From: Thiotrichales bacterium
GTDB lineage: Bacteria; Pseudomonadota; Gammaproteobacteria; Thiomicrospirales; Thiomicrospiraceae
DNA length: 10,446 bases
Direction of reading: 5' to 3'
Assembly (NCBI GenBank): GCA_014763835.1
Contig: JACXUQ010000025.1
Coordinates: 1 to 10,446, forward strand
The number at the start of each line of letters is the position of its first letter. The first letter of the stretch is position 1. Positions 1-6,284 of this stretch are shown piece by piece. Both the position numbers and the translations under genes were made by a program. The notes beneath the pieces were generated by a model. It made no database searches, was not told where the DNA came from, and saw nothing but the letters and a program-made list of their open reading frames with translations.

Positions 1-1114
1 TAACACCACCTTTGTCGGTATCTACATGGTAAGCACCGATATGCTGGGTGATCCCCCCCGCTTCACCATGTGCCACTTTCGCCTTACGGATGTAATCCAG
101 CAGTGACGTTTTACCGTGGTCAACGTGACCCATAATGGTGACAACCGGCGAACGGTGTACCGTCTTACCTTGATAAACCGAACCGATCACCTCATCTTCA
201 ACCGTCACTTCGTTGTAGGCAACAGGCTTGTGACCCATCTCTTCAACGATTAGCATCGCGGTTTCCTGATCCAACACCTGGTTGATCGTCGCCATGGTGC
301 CTAGATTCAGCATCATATATTTGATGACTTCACCGGCCTTGATCGACATCTGATCCGCCAATTCCGCCAAAGTAATGCTTTCAGGCACCTTAACCTCTTT
401 GATTACCGGAGCCGTCGGCTTCTGGAATCCGTGTTCGTTCTGAGCAGGTTTTTTCTCTGTGACCTGCATGCTCTTACGCTTTTTCAAACGACGCAGATTG
501 TCTTCGCTCAACGTGGTGGCTTTTTTCTCTTTGAGGTTGCCTTTTTTGCCTTTTGGCCCCTCTTCCCCGTCTTCCTCTTCTTTTTCGACGTGACGGGTTT
601 TCTTGCCCTTCTTGGCTTTGGAGTGATCTTCCTTAGCCGCTGGAGGCGGCGTGACCGCTACCTCGTTGGCGACTTCGTCGGTTTCAACCGCTTCTTTGTG
701 TGCGGTTTCAACAGCAGCTACGGTTGCTGCCCCCGGGTTTTCAACCGTCTCTGCAGAGGTTTCCAACTGAGGCTCTTCAACCTTGGTTACCACCTCTTCA
801 GCCTGATCCGATTCCGATTTCTTCACGTAGGTACGTTTTTTACGGACCTCAACATTCACCGTGCGCTTGCTCGAGCCCGAACCGGTAGAAAGGTTAAGCG
901 TCTGTTTACGGCGCAGCGTGACCTTCTGCGGTACATCTTCGGCGGTTTCGCCATGCAGACTTTTCAAGTAAGCCAACAACGTTCGTTTTTCCTCTTCGTT
1001 GATGGTGGAATCGGCTTTTTTGCCCTTGATTCCAGAAGCCTGCAATTGTGAAAGCAATTTTTCTACAGAAAGGTTGAGTGTTTCCGAAAACTGTTTTATT
1101 GATACTTCTGCCAT
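1..1114 (-). CDS. infB: Translation initiation factor IF-2, N-terminal part (runs off the window)
   Basis: This gene encodes the GTPase that brings initiator tRNA to the 30S subunit and promotes subunit joining. The frame is open from an ATG at 1114 to base 1, giving 371 codons without a stop, so the 3' part is missing because of the window edge. Residues 1-50 (MAEVSIKQFSETLNLS...) match the IF2 N-terminal helical domain. A conserved VEVRKKRTYVKK stretch follows, then a long Lys/Glu/Ala-rich linker. A second IF2-N domain lies at about 241-292. The G domain begins with the P-loop GHVDHGKT at 329-336, followed by GGITQHIGAY. The window ends before the expected DTPGH motif. In E. coli the P-loop lies near residue 398, so this linker is about 70 residues shorter, in the part of IF2 that varies most. 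The start has a GGGAG Shine-Dalgarno about 7 nt upstream and lies 21 nt after the nusA stop, the usual operon arrangement. Confidence 0.97.
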   Translation of the reverse strand, partial: MAEVSIKQFSETLNLSVEKLLSQLQASGIKGKKADSTINEEEKRTLLAYLKSLHGETAEDVPQKVTLRRKQTLNLSTGSGSSKRTVNVEVRKKRTYVKKSESDQAEEVVTKVEEPQLETSAETVENPGAATVAAVETAHKEAVETDEVANEVAVTPPPAAKEDHSKAKKGKKTRHVEKEEEDGEEGPKGKKGNLKEKKATTLSEDNLRRLKKRKSMQVTEKKPAQNEHGFQKPTAPVIKEVKVPESITLAELADQMSIKAGEVIKYMMLNLGTMATINQVLDQETAMLIVEEMGHKPVAYNEVTVEDEVIGSVYQGKTVHRSPVVTIMGHVDHGKTSLLDYIRKAKVAHGEAGGITQHIGAYHVDTDKGGV

Positions 1115-1135
1115 TGAAACTCTCCCTTTAAATTC

Positions 1136-2623
1136 TTATTCAAACCATGGTGCACGCGCTTTCAAAATCAACTCGCCTGCAGCAGCTTCATCCAATCCGA
1201 CGTATTCCAATAGTTCATCTACACCCAACTCGGCCAAGTCTTCCTGCGTGATTACGCCTTTAGAAGCCAATTGTTTGGCCATTTCAGGCGTCATGCCTTC
1301 CAATGCCAACAGGTCTTCTGCCGGTTCAGCCAAGGCCGCCTTCTCTTCGTCGGCGATCGCTTGCGTCAACAGCGCATCCTTGGCACGTTGCTTCAACTCT
1401 GCCACGATGTCTTCGTCAAACCCTTCGATGTCCAACATTTCCGCGGCTGGAACATAAGCCACCTCTTCCAGTGTGGTGAAACCTTCGGCCACCAAAACAC
1501 CCGCCAACTCCTCGTCGACATCCAGTGCGTTCACAAAAGTGTCGATCTGATCGCGTGATTCGGTTTCGTGCTTGTCCGCCATCGCCGACTGGCTCATAAC
1601 ATTCAATTCCCAGCCGGTCAGTTCCGACGCCAAACGCACGTTCTGACCGTTCTTGCCGATCGCTTGTGATAGTTGTTCGTCCGCCACCGCCAAATCCATG
1701 GTATGACGGTCTTCGTCCACCATGATCGAGCTGATTTCGGCCGGCGCCATCGCGTTGATAACAAACTGCGCGTCATTGGCATCCCACAAGACGATATCGA
1801 TACGCTCACCGTTCAATTCGTTGGTCACCGCCTGAACGCGACCGCCGCGCATGCCGACGCACGCACCGATCGGATCCAGACGCGGATCGTTGGCGCGTAC
1901 CGCCACCTTGGCGCGGAAACCGACATCGCGTGCTGCACTCATAATATCAATCAGATCGTCGCTGATTTCAGGCACTTCGATCTTGAACAGTTCCATCAGC
2001 ATCTCTTTGCAGGCACGCGACATAAACAGTTGCGGGCCGCGTGGACGGTAAGTCACTTCCTGCAAGTACGCACGAACACGATCGCCAATACGGAATGTTT
2101 CGCGGTTGATCAGTTCGCTGCGCGGGATAATCGCATCAACGTTATCGCCCATATCCAGAATGACATCACCACGGTCAATACGTTTGACCTGGCCTGTCAG
2201 GATTTCACCAACACGCTTGCTGTATTCGTCAACAATCTTCTTACGCTCGGCTTCGCGGACTTTCTGAATAATGACCTGCTTGGCGGTTTGCGCACCGATA
2301 CGGCCGAAATCGATCGATTCGATCTCTTCTTCGATGTATTGACCGATTTCGATATGCGGATCCACATCCACCGCATCCATCTCGCGGATATACCAGCCGA
2401 CGTGATCTTCGATCATGACGTCATCCGGAATGACTTCCCAACGACGGAAGGTTTTGTAATCACCGGTATGGCGGTCGATTTCGACGCGCGCATCCAATTC
2501 ATCATCATGACTGCGACGTGTAGCGGTCGCCAACGCAGTCTCGATTGCGTCAAAAATAATCTCTTTCTCTACACCTTTTTCATTTGCCATGATTTCAACA
2601 ACGGCTAAAACTTCTTTGCTCAT
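1136..2623 (-). CDS. nusA: Transcription termination/antitermination factor NusA
   Basis: NusA binds RNA polymerase and nascent RNA, modulating pausing, intrinsic termination and rRNA antitermination. The product is 495 aa, the same length as E. coli NusA. Visible domains are the polymerase-binding N-terminal domain (about 1-125), the S1 domain (about 137-200, with GEILTGQVKRIDRGDVILDM), KH1 (about 230-280, GMRGGR at 257-262) and KH2 (about 285-345, GKNGQN at 323-328). Two acidic C-terminal repeats follow (about 365-420 and 436-495). The end, KARAPWF, fits the gammaproteobacterial form with two C-terminal repeats. The ATG at 2623 gives the canonical MSKEVLAVVE start; its Shine-Dalgarno is weak (GAG-rich, about 7 nt upstream). 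The TAA stop is 21 nt before infB. The gene is separated from rimP by an inserted repeat-bounded element (2660-2930), although the two are normally tightly linked. Confidence 0.98.
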   Translation of the reverse strand: MSKEVLAVVEIMANEKGVEKEIIFDAIETALATATRRSHDDELDARVEIDRHTGDYKTFRRWEVIPDDVMIEDHVGWYIREMDAVDVDPHIEIGQYIEEEIESIDFGRIGAQTAKQVIIQKVREAERKKIVDEYSKRVGEILTGQVKRIDRGDVILDMGDNVDAIIPRSELINRETFRIGDRVRAYLQEVTYRPRGPQLFMSRACKEMLMELFKIEVPEISDDLIDIMSAARDVGFRAKVAVRANDPRLDPIGACVGMRGGRVQAVTNELNGERIDIVLWDANDAQFVINAMAPAEISSIMVDEDRHTMDLAVADEQLSQAIGKNGQNVRLASELTGWELNVMSQSAMADKHETESRDQIDTFVNALDVDEELAGVLVAEGFTTLEEVAYVPAAEMLDIEGFDEDIVAELKQRAKDALLTQAIADEEKAALAEPAEDLLALEGMTPEMAKQLASKGVITQEDLAELGVDELLEYVGLDEAAAGELILKARAPWFE

Positions 2624-2659
2624 TATTCACTCGCTCTCAATAAATTGGATGTCAGTTAT

Positions 2660-2682
2660 GGAATCTCTGATTAAATCATGCA
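2660..2682 (+). repeat. Left terminal inverted repeat of the 271-bp element
   Basis: This 23-nt arm pairs with 2908-2930 at 22 of 23 positions; the first 15 bases (GGAATCTCTGATTAA) are identical. Read outward toward nusA (minus strand) it contains TTTAAT at 2670-2675, with a weak CTGCAA 17 nt upstream of that. An outward-facing promoter is therefore conceivable but unproven. Confidence 0.85.
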
Positions 2683-2732
2683 TGTGCTCGCGTTGCAGGC
2701 GCGCAAGCGGCAGATGCAAGGCGCGGTGAGCG

Positions 2733-2752
2733 GACCATGGCCAGCCATGGTC
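2733..2752 (+). repeat. Perfect 9+2+9 palindromic hairpin inside the element
   Basis: GACCATGGC-CA-GCCATGGTC is a perfect inverted repeat with a 2-nt centre. As RNA it would form an 8-bp stem with a 4-nt loop. It is the cleanest of several hairpins inside the element; the others are 2686-2731 (bulged), 2766-2777, 2796-2825 and 2841-2857. It contains no T-tract, so it is not an intrinsic terminator. Confidence 0.8.
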
Positions 2753-2907
2753 AAACAGCGCAACACGGCAGATGCCGCTTCCGAGCCGCAACCCGAAGGG
2801 ACGGGGCGATTTTGGCGCATCCCTTTGTTGTGGCTCACTCGCATAGCAAGGTTATGCCACGTTCGCCACGTCGCGTGCTGCGCTCCAAATCGCCGCCGTC
2901 GCGACCC

Positions 2908-2930
2908 TGCATGAATTAATCAGAGATTCC
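2908..2930 (-). repeat. Right terminal inverted repeat of the 271-bp element
   Basis: This is the inverted copy of 2660-2682, with 22 of 23 bases identical and one mismatch at 2915. It ends at 2930, immediately next to the rimP stop codon at 2931-2933, so the element sits as close to the coding region as possible without changing the protein. Confidence 0.85.
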
Positions 2931-3383
2931 TTAAATCTCAACGACCAGGTTGGCTTTTTCAATCAAATCGTATGGAATCTCGAAAGACTCGCCGTCGATC
3001 TCGACCACGATGCCTTCGTCATTTGCCTGCGTCATGGTGCCGTTAATGCGCTTTCTGCCCAGCACCGCCACCGCGGTGCGCACACGCACGCCTTTACCGA
3101 CATAACGCTGGAAATGCGACGGCTTGTTCAACACACGATCCAGTCCGGGGGAAGAAACCTCCAGATGGTAAGCCCCTTGAATCGGGTCTTCCACGTCCAA
3201 TACCGAACTGATCTGATAACTGATGTCGGCACAATCATCAACCGTAATACCGCCCTCTTTGTCGGCATAGACGCGCAGGGTAGAATGACGGCCGGCCGGA
3301 ACATACTCCACCGCCCACAATTCAAATCCCATGCTTTCAATGGTCGGCCCTAGCAAATCTTCTAACTTTTTCTCTAATAACAC
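2931..3383 (-). CDS. rimP: Ribosome maturation factor RimP
   Basis: RimP is a cytoplasmic factor needed for maturation of the 30S ribosomal subunit. The product is 150 aa, the E. coli length, and is colinear with it. The N-terminal domain (about 1-80) carries GFELWAVEY, then DDCADISYQISSVLDVEDPI and the hallmark YHLEVSSPGLDR. The C-terminal SH3-like domain (about 85-150) ends in EKANLVVEI. The start is GTG at 3383; an in-frame TAA lies five codons upstream, so no longer form is possible, and the next ATG would remove 17 residues of the conserved N-terminus. The Shine-Dalgarno is weak (GGA about 7 nt upstream). The gene heads the rimP-nusA-infB operon. A strong intrinsic terminator ends 46 nt upstream of it, so expression needs read-through or a weak local promoter that I could not identify. 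The stop codon is directly followed by the terminal repeat of the inserted element. Confidence 0.97.
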   Translation of the reverse strand: MLLEKKLEDLLGPTIESMGFELWAVEYVPAGRHSTLRVYADKEGGITVDDCADISYQISSVLDVEDPIQGAYHLEVSSPGLDRVLNKPSHFQRYVGKGVRVRTAVAVLGRKRINGTMTQANDEGIVVEIDGESFEIPYDLIEKANLVVEI

Positions 3384-3429
3384 GTTGTGATCCGCTTAGC
3401 TTGAACTCAAAAAACAATCTTTAAATAAC

Positions 3430-3457
3430 AAAAAACCCCGTAAAAACGGGGTTTTTT
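3430..3457 (-). terminator. Perfect 12-bp intrinsic terminator upstream of rimP
   Basis: AAAAAACCCCGT and ACGGGGTTTTTT pair perfectly around a 4-nt loop, with a run of six T on either strand, so it could act in both directions. In the direction of the genes it ends the RNA started at about 3528. It insulates rimP from the exonuclease gene unless it is bypassed. On the minus strand GGGTTTT (3480-3474) could pair with AAAACCC of the 5' stem arm (3455-3449), a possible weak competing antiterminator. Confidence 0.9.
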
Positions 3458-3528
3458 AAAATTTAAGGCCCCCAAAACCCACTTTGCAGTGCAGATTTAA
3501 AGACCTTAAGCAAAACTTTAAAAAATCT
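3430..3528 (-). ncRNA. Candidate ~100-nt small RNA or attenuated leader of the rimP operon
   Basis: A near-consensus promoter (3535-3563) predicts a start at about 3528, and the strong terminator ends at 3430, giving a discrete transcript of about 99 nt. Its 5' part folds into an imperfect stem (GCAGATTT at 3491-3498 against AAATCTGC at 3523-3530, extended inside by TAAAG/CTTTA with a 2-nt bulge, loop of about 13 nt). A GGGTTTTGGGGG stretch follows, then the terminator hairpin. No reading frame of note is present. I recognise no known RNA family and no tRNA, although initiator tRNA metY occupies this position in E. coli. It may instead be the attenuated 5' leader of rimP-nusA-infB, the promoter being the only good one upstream of that operon. 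The existence of the transcript is an inference. Confidence 0.5.
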
Positions 3529-3534
3529 GCGCAA

Positions 3535-3563
3535 ACTCTAACCAAAACAGCCTGTTTTGTCAA
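3535..3563 (-). promoter_or_regulatory. Strong sigma70-type promoter, TTGACA-N17-TAGAGT
   Basis: On the minus strand the -35 box TTGACA (3563-3558) matches consensus at all six positions, the spacer is exactly 17 nt (3557-3541), and the -10 box TAGAGT (3540-3535) matches at four of six. An A/T-rich stretch (GAAAATAACGCAGATTAA) precedes the -35 box and resembles an UP element. The start would be about 3528. It reads toward rimP but meets the terminator at 3457-3430 first. Confidence 0.7.
3544..3558. promoter_or_regulatory. Perfect 15-bp palindrome in the promoter spacer (candidate operator)
   Basis: AAAACAG-C-CTGTTTT is a 7+1+7 perfect inverted repeat lying almost entirely between the -35 and -10 boxes. 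That is a classic place for a repressor to block polymerase. It is not a LexA box (CTGT-N8-ACAG), because the half-sites face the other way. The cognate protein is unknown. Confidence 0.4.
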
Positions 3564-3583
3564 GGTTAATCTGCGTTATTTTC

Positions 3584-3601
3584 AAACTGAACAGGCCGGG
3601 T
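3584..3601 (+). repeat. 18-bp repeat copy 1 (downstream of the exonuclease gene)
   Basis: AAACTGAACAGGCCGGGT is identical to the reverse complement of 6273-6290. It lies 7 nt past the exonuclease stop codon and upstream of the -35 box at 3558-3563. Together the two copies bracket the DUF294-exonuclease gene pair as an inverted repeat. Confidence 0.75.
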
Positions 3602-3608
3602 ACAGCCT

Positions 3609-4298
3609 TCAAGAAGATTTTACAAGCGATTGTAATTTAAGAAAAATCAAGGCCGTCATCAACGCATCGCTAAACGCATCGTGCTGCCCGATATTGGGAA
3701 TTTGCAGACGCTGTAAAATCGTTTCAAATTTCAGATCGATATTCGGCATCGCCAAACCCTGCTCCAACTCGCTCAAGCGCTGGCGATAATACAATTCGGA
3801 AACCTCAATGCGCCTGTTAGGCAATTCCACATTCAACCAGGGCTTCACCACCTGATTAACCATGGCCACATCAAACTCAAGATAATAACCCACCAACGGA
3901 TTGGCGCCGATAAACTCCAAAAAACGACCGATCGCTTCGCGCTCCGCCAAAACCTGCACACCACCCACTTCACCATTCTGCGCCGCTGACTGCAAATCGG
4001 CATTGCGAATACGATGCACCACAATACTTTCAGCACTAATCCCTGGCTGCGGTATTAACAGATTCAGCGCTTCGCTTGTCAGGATTTCATTGCCGCGAAT
4101 TTTGATGGCACTCAGACTGATAATGCGATCTTTTTTGGGGTTTAATCCTGTGGTTTCGCAATCAAAACAGATGTAGGTATCCGGCTCTTGCTCTGCGTCA
4201 AACAAAAACGCATAACACGGGTCACGCAAGCGCTTAAGCCGACGCGTTTTACGCCAAACGGCCAGAGCACTTGTCAGACGCTGCAACCAAAGTGCCAC
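3609..4298 (-). CDS. DnaQ-like DEDDh 3'-5' exonuclease
   Basis: This is a 229-aa protein of the RNase T/DnaQ fold, which removes nucleotides from 3' ends with two metal ions. All five DEDDh catalytic residues are visible: D46 and E48 in FDCETTGL (Exo I), D143 in YYLEFDVAMVN (Exo II), and H206 and D211 in HDAFSDA (Exo III). A basic N-terminal extension of about 40 residues precedes the fold. It has no polymerase or clamp-binding features that would make it the true polymerase III epsilon subunit. The start is GTG at 4298, which overlaps the upstream TAG stop by one base (TAGTG), with GAGGTGAT as Shine-Dalgarno inside the upstream gene, so the two are probably translationally coupled. From memory, this exonuclease and DUF294 pairing near actP/acs recurs in other gammaproteobacteria such as Vibrio. 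Its substrate is unknown. Confidence 0.9.
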   Translation of the reverse strand: MALWLQRLTSALAVWRKTRRLKRLRDPCYAFLFDAEQEPDTYICFDCETTGLNPKKDRIISLSAIKIRGNEILTSEALNLLIPQPGISAESIVVHRIRNADLQSAAQNGEVGGVQVLAEREAIGRFLEFIGANPLVGYYLEFDVAMVNQVVKPWLNVELPNRRIEVSELYYRQRLSELEQGLAMPNIDLKFETILQRLQIPNIGQHDAFSDALMTALIFLKLQSLVKSS

Positions 4299-6190
4299 TA
4301 CATCACCTCATGCAATTTGAAATGACGCTGCAACAATTTCTTGAACCGCTCCACCACGGACAATGCCTGCTTGAGCAAATCCTGCTGCAAGTGCGACAAG
4401 CGCTGTACATCCAAGGCATTGTCCACAACTATATCGTCCCCGTGAGACTGGCCATATAACATCGACTCCAGCCTCAGCGCATTGAAATAGTTCAATGCCT
4501 CGCCCAGCTCAATGCCGAATGCCTCGGTTAAGACGCCTTCATCCATCAGCGCCTTAATGCGCCAGTGGGTATTGGTCTGCGTCAACTCCGCTTCCATCGC
4601 CAAACAACGCACGCCGTGCACAATCGGAAAAATGGCGCCTTTTTTCAAATCAAGACGGGCATGACCACCCTGATTATCGGTCTTCAACCCACCGAAAAAC
4701 CCGATCGGGGTGTCAAACTGCAATGCCGCTTTGGCAAAATGGCGCAAAAACATCGGGTTGTCGCGCAAACGGGACAACAGTAGCTGCCTTAATCGCTCAA
4801 AGTAGGATTGCTGCCCCACAACCACCTGCGCATCGTAAAAAATCGCCAGATGCATAAAACCCTCTTCCGTCGGCCGGTCAAACCAGGTTTTAAGCTGGGC
4901 TTTAAAACCTTCAACCGACTGACACCACCTAGGGTTGGAGACCATAATTTTGCCGGGACAAGGCGGAAACCCAATCTCAACCAACGCGGCGGTAAAGGAC
5001 TGCATACTGGCCTGCAGTTGCGTTACCTCTGCGGCGGACAGTCCGTCAAAAATCAGCGCATTATCCTGATCGGTACGCAACACCTGTTCGGAGCGCCCTT
5101 CACTGCCCATCACCAGCAACGCCACCCGCTCCTGCAGATTTTCCGGTAGCCACATCTCAAATAACTTCTCGATAAGTTTGCGGTGCAGCTCGTTGACCAA
5201 CTTGGCGATATAGTGGGTTTTAATCCCTTTGCGATGCAGGTTCACCACCAGCTCGTCAATCTGTTGGGCCACTACTTTGAAATCGGCCACCGACCCGGCC
5301 TGTTCGATTTTCAACAGCGCCAGTCCCGACTGGTTGGCAAACAATCCCATCAAGTCTTTCTGGGTTAAAAAACCGCGCAAACCGTCATCGGAACGCACCA
5401 CCAAACGGTCGATCCGATGACGGGTGATTTTTAACAGCGCATTAAACAGGTAATCGAATTCGTGCACACTGACCAATGGCCAGTTCGCCAGTTTCCAAAC
5501 CGGCATGCGTTGGTCGAACTCTGTCGAGGCGAGTGCGCGCAACACATCGGTGGACGTCACGATCCCCATGCGCTCCCCGACTTCGTCCGGTAACTGCACC
5601 ACACACGCATCGCTTTGCAGCGCGACCATTTTCTGTGCCGCCTCTTGCAGACTGCATTTTGCATCCACCTCCACCAAGGCGCGTATCGGGGCGGAACAGA
5701 CTGTATCCATCATGATTTCGGTGGAAGCTGTCATTTGCGCGCTGGCATGCATGGCATTCAAACGCTCAACCAGACTCGCCTCAAAAAACTGCTTAAGCGC
5801 CGCATAAGAGTGCAACGCTTCGGTAAACGCTGGTGCCGGCAGCCGGTAGAGAATCGCCTCTTCCTGCACGCTAAAGTGTTGTGCGCCGAGCTTGCGGTTT
5901 AAAACCACCTGCTCGCCCAGAAAACTGCGCACCGCATAGTGCGCGCGCCACAACTGATTTTGCGCACGCTCAACCCCAGGCCCCGCAGACACCTCGTCGG
6001 CCAACTCCGCGATATGCCCCTTGATGACAAAATAGACAAATGCATTTTCCCCTGAATCCACGGTAATACGCGCATTCACCGGAAAATACACTACATCCAA
6101 CTGCTGTGCCAAGACGCCTAGCGCCCTATCATCCAGCTCATTGAAAGGTGCAATCTGCTGTAAAAACTGCTGTTGCTGTTCGATTGCCAT
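4298..6190 (-). CDS. cNMP-binding/CBS/DUF294 putative nucleotidyltransferase regulator
   Basis: This is a 630-aa soluble multidomain signalling protein. The domains in order are a cyclic-nucleotide-binding-like beta-roll (about 10-135), a CBS pair (about 160-285, with MGIVTSTDVLRAL and RGFLTQKDLMGLF), a DUF294 nucleotidyltransferase-like domain (about 310-450) and the DUF294 C-terminal helical domain (about 480-625). The GlnD-like signature MGSEGRSEQ (361-369) followed by TDQDNALI (373-380, acidic D374 and D376) is intact, so transferase activity is plausible; the target is unknown. No membrane segments are seen. The ATG at 6190 has a good GAGG Shine-Dalgarno about 7 nt upstream. It is coupled to the exonuclease by a 1-nt overlap. 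The actP terminator lies only 32 nt upstream and I see no good promoter in that space, so expression may depend on read-through. The context suggests a role in carbon or acetate-related signalling, which is inference. Confidence 0.9.
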   Translation of the reverse strand: MAIEQQQQFLQQIAPFNELDDRALGVLAQQLDVVYFPVNARITVDSGENAFVYFVIKGHIAELADEVSAGPGVERAQNQLWRAHYAVRSFLGEQVVLNRKLGAQHFSVQEEAILYRLPAPAFTEALHSYAALKQFFEASLVERLNAMHASAQMTASTEIMMDTVCSAPIRALVEVDAKCSLQEAAQKMVALQSDACVVQLPDEVGERMGIVTSTDVLRALASTEFDQRMPVWKLANWPLVSVHEFDYLFNALLKITRHRIDRLVVRSDDGLRGFLTQKDLMGLFANQSGLALLKIEQAGSVADFKVVAQQIDELVVNLHRKGIKTHYIAKLVNELHRKLIEKLFEMWLPENLQERVALLVMGSEGRSEQVLRTDQDNALIFDGLSAAEVTQLQASMQSFTAALVEIGFPPCPGKIMVSNPRWCQSVEGFKAQLKTWFDRPTEEGFMHLAIFYDAQVVVGQQSYFERLRQLLLSRLRDNPMFLRHFAKAALQFDTPIGFFGGLKTDNQGGHARLDLKKGAIFPIVHGVRCLAMEAELTQTNTHWRIKALMDEGVLTEAFGIELGEALNYFNALRLESMLYGQSHGDDIVVDNALDVQRLSHLQQDLLKQALSVVERFKKLLQRHFKLHEVM

Positions 6191-6222
6191 AACCGCCTCT
6201 TAATTGAATTGCCTTCATCAGC

Positions 6223-6255
6223 GATAAAAAAAGGGCTCGAAAGCCCTTTTTTATC
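6223..6255 (-). terminator. Intrinsic terminator of actP
   Basis: On the minus strand the stem AGGGCT/AGCCCT closes a UUCG tetraloop and is flanked by A and T runs (7 T on the 3' side), extending to GATAAAA/TTTTATC-type pairing. It ends the yjcH-actP transcript 85 nt after the actP stop. Because of the flanking A/T runs it could also work for plus-strand RNA. Confidence 0.9.
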
Positions 6256-6261
6256 TTACCA

Positions 6262-6284
6262 AACAGACCGCAACCCGGCCTGTT
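6262..6284 (-). repeat. Hairpin in the actP 3' untranslated region
   Basis: As minus-strand RNA, AACAGGCCG and CGGUCUGUU pair over nine positions (one G-U) around a 5-nt loop, just before the terminator. As DNA, or as plus-strand RNA, one position is mismatched. The 5' arm is built from the 18-bp repeat 6273-6290. No T-tract follows it directly, so it is not itself the terminator; it may stabilise the RNA end. Confidence 0.55.

Larger units (their letters stand above)
2660..2930. mobile_element. MITE-like element with 23-bp terminal inverted repeats between rimP and nusA
   Basis: This accounts for most of the 307-bp gene-free gap between rimP and nusA. It begins GGAATCTCTGATTAAATCATGCA on the left, and its right end read inward is the same except for one base (A to T at position 16), so 22 of 23 positions match. 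The ends are AT-rich, while the interior is clearly GC-rich and full of short inverted repeats. The right end abuts the rimP stop codon exactly. No transposase could fit, and I see no convincing protein. A perfect target duplication is not obvious. The best reading is a 2-bp TA duplication (2657-2658 and 2932-2933) if the element is taken as 2659-2931. Alternatives are a structured intergenic RNA repeat or the remnant of a longer insertion sequence. Its boundaries are well supported; its family is not identified. Confidence 0.75.

Noticed and set aside
431..1051. Plus-strand 206-codon frame opposite infB
   Set aside because: It is the antisense of the Lys/Glu-rich IF2 linker, which reads as Phe/Leu-rich on the other strand. 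The minus-strand frame is clearly IF2.
1673..2608. Plus-strand 311-codon frame opposite nusA
   Set aside because: A shadow of the highly conserved nusA coding frame, with no family resemblance or ribosome site.
2678..2914. Plus-strand 78-codon open frame inside the element (and a 60-codon frame at 2737-2919)
   Set aside because: It runs from one terminal repeat into the other in GC-rich, hairpin-rich DNA, is antisense to the operon, has no ribosome site and gives a low-complexity Arg/Pro/Ala-rich product with no recognisable domain.
3544..3558. LexA (SOS) box
   Set aside because: The half-sites are ACAG...CTGT, the reverse of the CTGT-N8-ACAG arrangement, and the spacing is wrong.
3384..3608. 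Initiator tRNA (metY) upstream of rimP as in E. coli
   Set aside because: No cloverleaf, TTCGA-type T-loop or CCA-proximal stem can be built from this AT-rich stretch.
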